A stretch of DNA of 64,000 nucleotides, taken from NCBI RefSeq assembly GCF_004011095.1, contig NZ_CP028129.1, forward strand, positions 1,550,001 through 1,614,000, written 5' to 3'. The translations under genes were made by a program, and so were the position numbers. Positions 16,546 through 24,611 of this stretch are shown piece after piece; position 1 is the stretch's first letter; each line of letters starts with the position of its first letter. This stretch comes from Rathayibacter rathayi. Lineage in GTDB: Bacteria > Actinomycetota > Actinomycetes > Actinomycetales > Microbacteriaceae. Below the pieces are notes generated by a model. It had not been told where the DNA came from. It was given only the letters and a program-made list of their open reading frames with translations, and made no database searches.

Positions 16546-16699
16546 GCGGTTCCCGGATGGTACGGAAGATGCGGAAGCTTTCCCCCAAGCTCAGCTTGTC
16601 CGTGGACCAGAACTGGTAGACCAACCCGTTACAGCTACAAATGTTCTCGAACACCTTTTGTCCTCGCGGAACGTCGTCGCGGTCGTTGTAGATCGCCAT
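16546..16699 (-). pseudogene. Truncated 5' end of an unknown gene, cut by an IS remnant
   Basis: ATG 16699 has a strong ribosome site (AAGGAGG). The frame reads MAIYNDRDDVPRGQKVFENI, then SCNGLVYQFWSTDKLSLGES, and runs into the ISL2-like fragment near 16545. Only about 50 residues remain and the family is not recognised. It lies just downstream of the coiled-coil membrane protein gene on the same strand. Confidence 0.55.
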
Positions 16700-16746
16700 G
16701 TTGCCTCCTTGTTAGATGAGGCAAATATCGGCTAGCCCAGAGAAAT

Positions 16747-17373
16747 CTAGAGCTGGGTGAGAACGAGATACATCACGGCCCCCAGCAAGCCAATCACTGC
16801 CAACACAATGCCCACCACCATTGATGAGGCCGCCCCTTCCTTCGCGGTGGCCACTTCGGCCTGAGCATCTTCAAGCTCCTCCGCGTCCAGTTCAGCTGTC
16901 GCCCGAGCCTCGGAGGCTTTCACCTTGCTATCCGCCGCTGCATCCTGAGCGCGCTGGTAGGTGGCGTTCGCATCCGCGACCGCTTGCTCGTAGACCTCCT
17001 GCCCACCATCGTCGCTCGGACCGAAGCGGACAAAGGATCGGGAGGTGTGAGCAAGGCTGGCAATGAAGAGTGCATCGTCGCGCTCCTCCACCGCAGCGAT
17101 TGCCGCCGTTGCCATATTCTTCGCGGTTGATTCCGCAGCCGTCGCCTCCTTCTCCGAGCGCTCAGCTTGATTTTCCAAAGAGGTCAGGCCAGCCTCCGAG
17201 GCGGTCGCGTTCACGGTGGGCACCGTGGCGAACACCCCGCCGCCCACGATGAGGGCAGCCGCGACGATAAGCACGGGGATGCGGAAGCGCCGGGAGGGCC
17301 GGACTGCCGTCTTCGTCGACGGCTCGCCTGCGGGAAGCGTAGTGCCCCGAGCAGGGGTGGGGGTATCGGTCAT
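16747..17373 (-). CDS. Coiled-coil membrane protein, unknown function
   Basis: 208 residues from ATG 17373 (GAAGGA upstream). A Pro/Thr-rich cytosolic start is followed by a membrane helix at about residues 31-51 (RIPVLIVAAALIVGGGVFAT). A long Ala/Glu-rich segment with heptad character follows (LTSLENQAERSEKEATAAES and ADSKVKASEARATAELDAEE), then a second helix at the C-terminus (VVGIVLAVIGLLGAVMYLVL). The large middle part is therefore probably outside the membrane. It is 45 bases downstream of the DUF4238 gene and likely cotranscribed. No known family was recognised. Confidence 0.7.
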   Translation of the reverse strand: MTDTPTPARGTTLPAGEPSTKTAVRPSRRFRIPVLIVAAALIVGGGVFATVPTVNATASEAGLTSLENQAERSEKEATAAESTAKNMATAAIAAVEERDDALFIASLAHTSRSFVRFGPSDDGGQEVYEQAVADANATYQRAQDAAADSKVKASEARATAELDAEELEDAQAEVATAKEGAASSMVVGIVLAVIGLLGAVMYLVLTQL

Positions 17374-17418
17374 GTGTTCATCCTTCGATCGATCCAGAAT
17401 CATGCATGGGCAAAACTG

Positions 17419-18555
17419 TCAGGCCTCAAGCTCTCGCGGCGGTTCCCCGTACATCGGCGTGCCGTCCCACTCGTGATCGCTCAGGCCGCCGCCCATGGTC
17501 ATGTTGGTTAGCTGCGGCTCCGGAAGCTCATCAGGCACGGAGGCCGCATCGTCCGGGTGGTGATAGAGGTATTCGCGCGAGTTGTGAGAAGTGTGCACGT
17601 TGAAGAACTTCGCGAGGGCGGTAGTGCCCGCTCGCACGGCGTCGTAGCCACCTGCCCTGACCTTGTCGCCGCGCTCGAAGATGAGGGGGTCGCCCGCGGG
17701 AACGCCTTCGACCACCTGCAGGGGATCGAGCATGAGGATGCCGAGCTTGCGTGTGACGGGGAAGCTGATACCCCATGCTGTCATGAACCCGACACCGTGA
17801 AACATATCCGTGTCTTCGTAGTCGTGAATCAAGCCGACCGGCGAATCGCTTGTGATGAGGGAGCGCTTGTCGAAGCGAAAGAGCTGCCACGGCCGACCCA
17901 CGATGTACTTAAGCAACTCCTGCGACATTTCCATCATGCTGGTGATGTGCTCGTGCATCGGAATGGTGATTGACGGCCCGCCCGGTTGGACGGCTTCGCG
18001 CCAGTAGCGCTCCACTTCCTCCTCGGTCGCAGGTCGTCCCAGCGCCTCGGTCAGGTCAGTAGCGAATGCATCGCGCCCGTTCGCACCAATCTGTAGGCGA
18101 AGCATCTCGCCCTGGATCTTCTCGTCGGTGCGGCGAGTGTCAGGGCCGCGGACAACCTGAAGACTCACGAAGTAGCCGAGCTTCCATCGGTCCTCCTCAG
18201 GGAGCGGCCACACGCCCCTCTCCACAGCTTGAAGCGCCTGCATGCAGTCGCTCTCGATGCCGGAAAGAATCTCCTCGATGAGGTCAGGCTGATCGAGCCC
18301 CGACACACGGTAAAAGTGGGTCTGCGCGGCGACGTTGCGGACGGCTGAGGTGAAGCGCTTCTCTCCCGGCAGCTTGATCGCAGTGATTTGCTCGCGCGCA
18401 TCCGCGAACCCACGCAGGTAGGCCTGCGGCACGAAGTGGTGGAGCTTCGATGTCGGCTTCGCCTTGTCGCTCCCCGCTGGCTTCGGTGTTGCCCGCGCGT
18501 GAGCTGAGCGTGCGCTCGTAGCCGCGCGCTGCTTGCTCCGCTTCTTGTTCGCCAT
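17419..18555 (-). CDS. DUF4238 protein
   Basis: 378 residues from ATG 18555. A basic N-terminal tail (MANKKRSKQRAATSAR) precedes the family hallmark KLHHFVPQAYLRGFAD with His39-His40. Other family features are the helix-rich centre (VSLQVVRGPDTRR) and the segment RSLITSDSPVGLIHD. DUF4238 proteins are cytosolic, their biochemical activity is not settled, and they are frequent in mobile and defence-type neighbourhoods. Here the gene lies in an IS-rich stretch followed by a coiled-coil membrane protein, so a two-gene accessory module is plausible. That role is inference. Confidence 0.78.
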   Translation of the reverse strand: MANKKRSKQRAATSARSAHARATPKPAGSDKAKPTSKLHHFVPQAYLRGFADAREQITAIKLPGEKRFTSAVRNVAAQTHFYRVSGLDQPDLIEEILSGIESDCMQALQAVERGVWPLPEEDRWKLGYFVSLQVVRGPDTRRTDEKIQGEMLRLQIGANGRDAFATDLTEALGRPATEEEVERYWREAVQPGGPSITIPMHEHITSMMEMSQELLKYIVGRPWQLFRFDKRSLITSDSPVGLIHDYEDTDMFHGVGFMTAWGISFPVTRKLGILMLDPLQVVEGVPAGDPLIFERGDKVRAGGYDAVRAGTTALAKFFNVHTSHNSREYLYHHPDDAASVPDELPEPQLTNMTMGGGLSDHEWDGTPMYGEPPRELEA

Positions 18556-18712
18556 CGATGCCCCTGCCGGTCCCCCACCTGCCACTTCTACAGGTGTTAA
18601 TTCTTAGAGCGTTATTCATAAGATCTGATTCGGGCGTGTCGTTCCAAGACATCGGCTTCCCATTCGAGAGAATAGAAGTTCCAAAGCTCGCTATTTTCGG
18701 AACGGGAAGCCG

Positions 18713-19006
18713 ATGCGCTACGACTCTACTACAGGCCTGGATGCGGAGCAATTGACGGAGCTGATCTGTCGGATGTGGCAGATTGTCGCGGGAAGGGGCG
18801 AGATTTCGGGACGCCCGGTGCTGCTGAACATTCGCGAGCAGGTCGTTATAACTCTGATCATATTACGGCAGAACGTGAACCAAACGACTATCGCGGATAT
18901 GTTCGGTGTGTCGCAGCCCACGATTTCTCGCGTATATCGGCGGATCGTCCCGCTGATCGAGCAGGCCTGGTGTCTGTCGGGGGTGTGTTGAGAGACGGCT
19001 ATCCAG
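18713..19006 (+). pseudogene. ISL2-like transposase, N-terminal fragment
   Basis: ATG 18713 begins a 92-residue frame with the helix-turn-helix TTIADMFGVSQPTISRVYRR and then LIEQAWCLSGVC. A TGA then ends the frame shortly before the IS3 element starts. The catalytic residues are gone; the short C-terminal piece at 20188-20238 belongs to the same gene. It cannot be active. Confidence 0.85.
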
Positions 19007-19863
19007 TGAGCTGCCCAACGTTTCTTGGACCAGTTGAATAGTTGTCTACGCGGCGTAGGTTCTCGGTGATCCACGCCTGCTCGGCTTCGTTCGGGGTCCG
19101 ATAGTCGAGTCCCGAGTGAAGTCGTTGTTGATTGTAACGCAGTTCGATGTACCGTGTCACGTCGCGGATAGCTTTCTCTGTTGTCGGATATTGAGTGCGA
19201 TTGCGGCGCTCGTTCTTCAGTGTTCCGTTGAATGATTCGGCCCACGCGTTGTCCCAGCAGATTCCCGTCCGGCCCATCGATTGTCTGATGTCGAGCTTCT
19301 TCGCGAGTTTCCCGAAGTCGGCGGAGGTGTAAACGGAGCCGCGGTCACTGTGGAAGATCGTTTTCGCGGCCCGGTTCGGCTGGTTCCTTGCCGCCATTTC
19401 GAGAGGTGATATCACCGACCCATTTGCAGCCGGGTCGATGTGTGGTGAAGTCCCGCTTGACGAGGTCGGGGATGTCAGTCGGATCGCGTGGGGTCGTGGT
19501 CACCGGCCGCCAGGGCTTGGGCTGGCAGGGTTCCAGTCCTGCTGCGCGCAGGAGCCGGCGGACGGTCTCGTGGGCGACTGGACGGCCCCACCGCGCTAGC
19601 TGCGCGGTGACGCGGCGGTAGCCGTAGGTGCCATCGGATGCCTGAAAGGCTGTTCGGAGGAGTTCGGTGATACCCACACGCCATTCAGCGGTTGCGGAGG
19701 TCTTGCGATCGCGCCATTCGTAATAGCTAGATCGGTTGACGCCGACCGTCTGGCACAGTCCGCGGATCGATAGCGTGCGGCTGGAGTCGCGTTCTTCGCG
19801 GCGAATGAGTTCGAGCTTGGCGGCTAGCGGAACTTCTTCGCGAAGAACGCGGATGCTTTTCCC
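19007..19863 (-). pseudogene. IS3-family OrfB, internally deleted
   Basis: After the frameshift site the frame runs through GLCQTVGVNRSSYYEWRD and DGTYGYRRVTAQLARWGRPV to the first catalytic motif KWVGDIT. It then joins, in a different frame, to EMAARNQPNRAAKTIFHSDR, which carries the second catalytic Asp, and ends past NGTLKNERRN with the catalytic Glu. About 50 residues between the first and second Asp are missing near 19400. A further extra base just before the normal stop, compared with the fragment at 14878, makes the C-terminus read ENLRRVDN. Confidence 0.88.
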
Positions 19864-20114
19864 AGAAACAGGTTTTCCTCTTCGAGTTCACGGACCCGCC
19901 GTTCGAGTTCCTTTATTCGCGCCCTGTCCTGAACGGTCAGTTCTTCTTCGCCGCCGGCACTGGTTCGGCGATGCGCCGCCACCCAACTAGTGAGGGTCTG
20001 CGGAACCAGTCCGAACTCTCGAGCGACGTCCGCGACGGATCGCGACCTATCAATCACCTCGCGCACTACCTCCGCGCGGAACTCCGGAGAACACTTCCCA
20101 CGGGAACTGGACAT
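19824..20114 (-). CDS. IS3-family OrfA (transposase DNA-binding subunit)
   Basis: 96 residues. The N-terminal helix-turn-helix reads SRSVADVAREFGLVPQTLTS followed by WVAAHR, and a C-terminal leucine-zipper-like helix reads RIKELERRVRELEEENLFLG. ATG 20114 follows GAAAGGAAGG. The canonical slippery heptamer for producing OrfAB lies near its 3' end. The gene itself is intact, but OrfB is broken, so the element needs a helper to move. Confidence 0.9.
   Translation of the reverse strand: MSSSRGKCSPEFRAEVVREVIDRSRSVADVAREFGLVPQTLTSWVAAHRRTSAGGEEELTVQDRARIKELERRVRELEEENLFLGKASAFFAKKFR
19857..19863 (-). promoter_or_regulatory. -1 ribosomal frameshift site G_GGA_AAA in orfA
   Basis: On the coding strand orfA reads ...CTG GGA AAA GCA..., which contains the slippery heptamer G GGA AAA in the zero frame. 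A -1 shift there continues as GKSIRVLREEVPLAAKLEL, which is the start of the OrfB frame and bypasses the orfA stop (TAG at 19824-19826). This matches the known mechanism for making the IS3-family OrfAB fusion transposase. Confidence 0.75.
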
Positions 20115-20300
20115 CCCGGGCCTTCCTTTCGGTCATCGCGGTAATCTTACCAATTCCGCGGTGGACCAGAAAGAATGGGGCACCTCACACCTCATCCGAG
20201 CAATCACAACACTCGAACTCTACCGACTCGGCTGGTAGACCTTATGAATAACGCTCTCAGCACCGTCAAACGCCACCACACAGCGCGGTGATCCACAGAG

Positions 20301-21254
20301 ATGGGAAGCGTCACACCGCGGAGGCCCGCAGAACTCTACGGCGTCCGGTCACGCATCCCGAAACGGGACAGACTCCTGCACCCGGCTCCCGGGAGCAGCC
20401 ACCACGCCGGCCCGGTGGATGTGTACGGTCATCGGGTGCAGCAGAAACGTTGGCAAGAGATCACTGAGTGGCCGTTGACAGTGGCTGCGGTGATCTTCCT
20501 GGTCGCCTACGCCTGGGAAGTGCTGGGCCACCTCACCGGAGCAACAGCGGCGATAGCTGATGCTGTGATCAACGCCACCTGGGTACTGTTCGTCCTGGAC
20601 TACCTCATCAAGCTGTTCCTCGCCGAACGGCGCGGACGGTGGTTCGTGACGCACCTGTTCGACGTCACCGTGGTAGCGCTACCCATCCTGCGCCCGCTTC
20701 GGCTCCTCCGCTTGGTGACCCTGGTGTCGATCCTGCAGCGCCGTGCGGGCGCTGCATTTCGGGGCCGGGTCATCCTCTTTGCCGCGTCGAGCACCGCGCT
20801 GCTCCTCTTCGTTGCTTCCTTGGCAGTACTCGATGCTGAGCGAGACGCGGACGGAACTCTGATCACGACGTTCCACCAGGCGCTGTGGTGGGCGTTCGTC
20901 ACGATCACCACGGTCGGGTATGGAGACCTCTACCCCGTGACCGGAACGGGGCGGTTCATCGCAGCCGGCATCATGCTGGGCGGCATCGCGCTCATCGGTG
21001 TCGTCACCGCCACCCTCGCCTCGTACATTGTGGAGCGAGTCACGCAACACGACGAGAACACCGACAAGCGAATCCAAGAACAGGTACGCGAACTCTCGGA
21101 CCAGATCCGCCAGCTCCGCGAAGAACTCCGCGAGCGCGACGCAACACGGCTTCCCCGCACAGAACACGGGACAACAACACCAGACACGGGATCGCCAGGG
21201 ATCGGTCGAGATCCGTCGGACGCAACCTCATCACGACACGAAGCGCAGCGATAA
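20301..21254 (+). CDS. Voltage-gated-like potassium channel
   Basis: 317 residues from ATG 20301; a GTG at 20436, just before WQEITEWPLTVAAV, is a plausible later start because the first 45 residues have no family character. An S1-S4-like region is followed by the pore: FHQALWWAFVTITTVGYGDL with the K+ selectivity filter TVGYGD. A last membrane helix (RFIAAGIMLGGIALIGVVTA) leads to a coiled-coil tail (KRIQEQVRELSDQIRQLREE) that could drive tetramerisation. The S4-like segment LRPLRLLRLVTLVSILQRR is rich in Arg, as in voltage-sensing channels. The gene lies directly after the right end of the ISL2-like element. Confidence 0.85.
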   Translation: MGSVTPRRPAELYGVRSRIPKRDRLLHPAPGSSHHAGPVDVYGHRVQQKRWQEITEWPLTVAAVIFLVAYAWEVLGHLTGATAAIADAVINATWVLFVLDYLIKLFLAERRGRWFVTHLFDVTVVALPILRPLRLLRLVTLVSILQRRAGAAFRGRVILFAASSTALLLFVASLAVLDAERDADGTLITTFHQALWWAFVTITTVGYGDLYPVTGTGRFIAAGIMLGGIALIGVVTATLASYIVERVTQHDENTDKRIQEQVRELSDQIRQLREELRERDATRLPRTEHGTTTPDTGSPGIGRDPSDATSSRHEAQR

Positions 21255-21835
21255 CGACCTCGCTGAGGATGCTGCTCACAACTCCGGGCGGGTTTGCTGA
21301 CGGTCGATGTGTCGCGTCGGACAATCCCCTTACACGACACCCGCTCGAAACGAGTCGGCGTCACGGTCGCATCACGGAAGCGGCGAACCTCCGTGCGCAA
21401 CTCAGTCTCCTTCTCGGGACGCGCGGCGCGGCCGTGGTGACGTGGGCGCAGGCGATCGCTGCCGGCCGAACTCACCACTCAGCGGCCATGTCTCAGGAGA
21501 AAGCGGAGGAGGCCGCCGACCACGCAGCGGCAGCGGCTGAACGATCTGCGACCGCAGAGGGAGAGCGGTACGTCGCGGTCCTGCCCCGGATGCGCCCCGA
21601 GCTTCCAGCGCTGTCGTCTCCCGCTCCGGGCTCGCCTTCCGAGGCATCGAGGGCGGGCAATTCAATCGGTCTAGAAGCCCGCCCCTCGAGGCCCCCTGGC
21701 GCGAGGCGAACGCGACAGCACCATCGCGCCAGGAGGCCTTCCCACGGCCCGACCTCTCACCACCGTCACGGCCGATTACCCCCGGGCCCCTGACGTGCCC
21801 CGCGAGGTCAGGAGTCCTCGACCGCCCCGTAGTGC
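21255..21835. other. Intergenic stretch without a recognised gene
   Basis: About 580 bases between the channel gene and the TetR gene. Open frames exist because of the high GC content, but none shows a ribosome site together with a recognisable protein. Its only clear structure is the inverted repeat at 21688-21740. Confidence 0.5.
21688..21740. terminator. Long inverted repeat, possible terminator
   Basis: Arms GAGGCCCCCTGGCGCGA (21688-21704) and TCGCGCCAGGAGGCCTT (21724-21740) are complementary apart from one internal mismatch and the outermost base pairing, with a 19-base loop. It lies between the end of the channel gene and the end of the converging TetR gene. No T-run follows, as is common in actinobacterial terminators. 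Confidence 0.45.
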
Positions 21836-21971
21836 GAGGTCATGTAGTGGCGTAGCAGGAATCGGCTCTCGTCGATGAAGCGCTGGTCGCCGGCGGGGTC
21901 GATGAGGTCATGTAGTGGCGTAGCAGGAATCGGCTCTCGTCGATGAAGCGCTGGTCGCCGGCGGGGTCGAT
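21836..21971. repeat. 68-bp perfect tandem duplication
   Basis: The block 21836-21903, starting GAGGTCATGTAGTGGCGTAG, is repeated exactly at 21904-21971. The unit length of 68 is not a multiple of three, so it shifts the reading frame of the TetR gene in which it lies. Confidence 0.95.
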
Positions 21972-22535
21972 GAGGAACGCGCGTGTGAGCAGCGCGTCCG
22001 CGACCTCGATCGTGACCTCCAGGCGGAACGAGAGCTGAGCGCCGCCCGGCAGACCGTACTCGGAGGCGAGGATCTCGGCGAAGCGGCGGGCGAAGAAGCC
22101 TGCCTCGAACGCCTCGCCCGCGACCTCGGGAGCGTGGATCGTGTCGACGAAGCGGATCGAGCGGAAGCCCGGCTCACCGCGGTGCATCTCGCAGAAGGCG
22201 TCGATGGCGCAGTCGACCGCGCCCCACCAGTTGCCCGGCTTGGTGTCGCGGATCTCGGTGATTACCCGGCGGCGGAAGCGTTCGAGCGCCCGTTCGCGCA
22301 GCGCCTGAAGCACCGCGATGCGGTCCGGGAAGTAGCGGTAGACGGTGCCGATCGCGGCTCCGGCCCGCTCGGCTACCATCGCGGTCGTGAGGCGGTCAAA
22401 GCCGACCTCGTCGACGACGGCGGCCGCCGCATCGAGTAGCGAGGCGAGTCGGGCGGCGCTGCGCACCTGCACCGGTTCATTACGGACTTGAGACGATTCA
22501 CCGAACGGTCGGTCGACGAGGTTTCCAAGAGGCAC
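21840..22535 (-). CDS. TetR-family regulator with altered C-terminus
   Basis: 231 residues from GTG 22535 (AAAGGAG six bases upstream). DNA-binding domain: LASLLDAAAAVVDEVGFDRL, then TTAMVAERAGAAIGTVYRYF. The ligand-binding domain runs to RFIDESRFLLRHYMTS. There the 68-bp duplication changes the frame: the last 23 residues (STPPATSASSTRADSCYATT and neighbours) are a frame-shifted copy of the preceding segment. Without the duplication the protein would end HYMTSHYGAVEDS. The change affects only the extreme C-terminus, so the protein may still work. It is divergent from the SRAP gene. Confidence 0.85.
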   Translation of the reverse strand: MPLGNLVDRPFGESSQVRNEPVQVRSAARLASLLDAAAAVVDEVGFDRLTTAMVAERAGAAIGTVYRYFPDRIAVLQALRERALERFRRRVITEIRDTKPGNWWGAVDCAIDAFCEMHRGEPGFRSIRFVDTIHAPEVAGEAFEAGFFARRFAEILASEYGLPGGAQLSFRLEVTIEVADALLTRAFLIDPAGDQRFIDESRFLLRHYMTSSTPPATSASSTRADSCYATT

Positions 22536-22674
22536 AGCGGGCTCCTTTATTCGTAGTTCCTACAATCGTACGCACGCCGACCGCTGGTCGGGGTCGTCTC
22601 AACGAAAGTCTCTCGCGTTTCGCGCCTCCGAACGGGCTACGTTGGCGCGTTGGGCCGGACATCCGGGAGTTCCT

Positions 22675-23385
22675 CTGTGCGGACGCTTCGTCCTCTCGCA
22701 GACCGCCGCCGATCTGGTGGCGCTCGTCGATATCGACGAGCCGGGCGCCGACCTGCCCGAACCATCGGGGAACATCGCGCCGACCCAGCGGATCGCCGTG
22801 GTCGCCGAGTCGATGAAGGGCGTCGAGGAGGGCAGCCCTCCTCGGCGCAGGCTCGTAGGTGCCCGATGGGGTCTGGTGCCTCGCTCCGCCGCCGATCTGA
22901 CGGCCGGGCCGCCGCTGATCAACGCGCGCATCGAGTCGGTCGCCGAGAAGCCCTCGTTCCGCGAGTCCTTCGGCGCTCGCCGTGCGATCGTGCCCGCCTC
23001 CGGCTGGTAGGAGTGGCGCGACGATGGCGCGAAGGCACCCGTCTACGTCTCGTCGGGCGAGAGCTCGCTTGTACTCTTCGCCGGACTCGACGAGTGGTGG
23101 CGCTCCACGCAGCCGGGAGCGCCGTGGCTGCTGCCGGCGACGATCCTCACCCGCCCCTCCACCGGGCAGCTGGCCGATGTGCACGAGCGGATGCCAGTCC
23201 CGCTGCAGCCGGAGCTGAGCGAGGACTGGCTCGATCCCGCTTCCCCCGGCGGTGGCGAGCTGCTCCGGGCGGCCGCCGAGGGGGCGGCCGAGCTGGCGGA
23301 GAATCTCGAGCTGCGTGCGGTCGGCGCGGCGGTGGGCTCGGTCTCGGCGAACGGACCCGCGCTGATCGAGCCGGTCGGCGCCTGA
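22675..23385 (+). pseudogene. SRAP (YedK/HMCES-type) gene with stop in the catalytic motif
   Basis: SRAP proteins protect abasic sites in single-stranded DNA by crosslinking through the cysteine at position 2. The frame reads CGRFVLSQTAADLVALVDID through WGLVPRSAADLTAGPPLINA to RRAIVPASGW, then a TAG at 23008-23010, then EWRDDGAKAPVYVSSGE and on to VHERMPVPLQPEL. The TAG replaces the Tyr of the conserved G-W/F-Y-E-W motif that holds the catalytic Glu. The expected start codon just before Cys2 is CTG (22675-22677) rather than ATG or GTG. All other parts, including the His of VHERMP and the 236-residue length, are kept. Decay is recent; readthrough is possible but unproven. Confidence 0.8.
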
Positions 23386-23477
23386 TCGAGCCCGCGAAGG
23401 CCTGATCGGCACGACCCAGCCGGCGGTTCGGACGAGAGCGCAATCCGCTCCGGCACCGGGTCTGACAGACTGATCGG

Positions 23478-24533
23478 ATGCCGCTGACGCCCGAGAGCAA
23501 GCCCCTGAGCGCAGGCAAGGCCGAGGTCCTGCACCGCGCCGCCCGCCTCGAGGATCGACTGCACTCTTTCCGGATGGGAAGGGTGACGCGCAAGGGCTAC
23601 CGGCCTCGGGTCATCCCCTACACCGGCTACGGGACCACCACCCAGCTGCGGGTGCTCGCCCGTGTCCTCTACACCAGGCCGACGCCGCCCGGAGCGGAGG
23701 AGGTGCGCCCCGTCGAAGGCGTGCGCGGCTGGCGGAGCTTCACCAGTGTCTTCGTCAGCGGAGCAGTCGTGACCGTCGAGGCCGATGGGCAGAGCCACCG
23801 GGTCACGGCCGATCGCGGCGGTGTGGTCGACGCCGACCTGCCGATCACGCTCGAGCCGGGCTGGCACACCATCACCTTCTCGACCGCGGGCTCGAAGCCG
23901 GTCGAGGCGCCCGTCTTCATCGTGCATCCGCAGGCGCGGCTCGGCGTGGTCTCGGACGTCGACGACACGGTCATGGTCACCGCGCTCCCCCGGCCCTTCG
24001 TCGCCGCCTGGAATACCTTCGTACTCGATGAGCACGCGCGGATGCCCACTCCCGGGATGGCGGTCTTCCTCGACCGCTTCGCCCGTCAGTATGAGGGCTC
24101 CCCCGTCATCTACCTCTCTACCGGCGCATGGAACGTCGCTCCGGCGCTCACGCGCTTCCTCTCGCGCCACCTCTATCCGGCTGGCGCACTCCTGCTCACC
24201 GACTGGGGCCCCACCCATGACCGCTGGTTCCGCAGCGGCAAGCAGCACAAGGAGATGAACCTGCGCCGGCTCGCCGCCGAATTCCCGGATGTGCGCTGGC
24301 TGCTCGTCGGCGATGACGGGCAGCACGACGAAGAGATCTACTCCGACTTCGCGCACGAGCATCCGGACAAGGTCGCGGCGATCGCGATCCGTCAGCTCTC
24401 GACCGGCGAGGCAGTGCTCGCGGGCGGGCGCTCCAAGGCCGAAGACCGCTCCGAGACCAGCGGCACGACCTGGGTCTACGCGCCCGACGGTGCCGGCATC
24501 TCTGAGCAGCTGACGGAGCTCGGCATTCTCTAA
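23478..24533 (+). CDS. DUF2183 / App1-like phosphatase
   Basis: 351 residues. The C-terminal half carries the HAD-like catalytic motif of the App1/DUF2183 family: SDVDDTVMVT (aspartyl nucleophile DxDxT), YLSTGAWNVAP and LVGDDGQHDEEIYSD. Yeast App1 is a phosphatidate phosphatase; bacterial members are uncharacterised hydrolases that probably act on phosphorylated lipids or related substrates. The N-terminal half (VEGVRGWRSFTSVFVSGAVV) is a beta-rich accessory domain common in this family. No signal peptide is visible. It converges on the YceI gene with a shared hairpin between them. Confidence 0.85.
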   Translation: MPLTPESKPLSAGKAEVLHRAARLEDRLHSFRMGRVTRKGYRPRVIPYTGYGTTTQLRVLARVLYTRPTPPGAEEVRPVEGVRGWRSFTSVFVSGAVVTVEADGQSHRVTADRGGVVDADLPITLEPGWHTITFSTAGSKPVEAPVFIVHPQARLGVVSDVDDTVMVTALPRPFVAAWNTFVLDEHARMPTPGMAVFLDRFARQYEGSPVIYLSTGAWNVAPALTRFLSRHLYPAGALLLTDWGPTHDRWFRSGKQHKEMNLRRLAAEFPDVRWLLVGDDGQHDEEIYSDFAHEHPDKVAAIAIRQLSTGEAVLAGGRSKAEDRSETSGTTWVYAPDGAGISEQLTELGIL

Positions 24534-24557
24534 CGGGCGGCACGCGCCCGGAAACGA

Positions 24558-24596
24558 CGGAGCCGCCCGCTCCCCGGAGGGTGAGGGACGGCTCCG
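24558..24596. terminator. Bidirectional hairpin between convergent genes
   Basis: Arms CGGAGCCGCCC (24558-24568) and GGGACGGCTCCG (24585-24596) pair with one mismatch around a 16-base loop. It lies between the end of the App1-like gene and the end of the YceI gene. Confidence 0.65.
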
Positions 24597-24611
24597 GTCG
24601 ATCGGCTCGGA

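Larger units (their letters stand above)
19007..20187 (-). mobile_element. IS3-family element with internal deletion
   Basis: Bounded by imperfect inverted repeats: TGAGCTGCCCAACGTTTCTT at 19007 and, on the other strand, TGAGGTGCCCCATTCTTTCT ending at 20187. It carries orfA and orfB in the usual overlapping arrangement, but orfB has lost about 150 bases. It is inserted in an ISL2-like element. The same element is present as a terminal fragment at 14878-15062. Confidence 0.9.
18607..20256 (+). mobile_element. ISL2-like element interrupted by an IS3-family element
   Basis: Perfect 16-bp inverted ends GAGCGTTATTCATAAG (18607-18622) and CTTATGAATAACGCTC (20241-20256) bound the unit. Only the first about 95 codons of the transposase (18713-19006) and its last 16 codons plus stop (20188-20238, ending TLELYRLGW) remain, on either side of the inserted IS3-family element. 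The middle of the transposase gene is missing. Confidence 0.88.

Noticed and set aside
21255..21793. Coding region following the potassium channel
   Set aside because: The open frame continues from an antisense-like frame inside the channel gene, lacks its own start signals and matches nothing I recognise.
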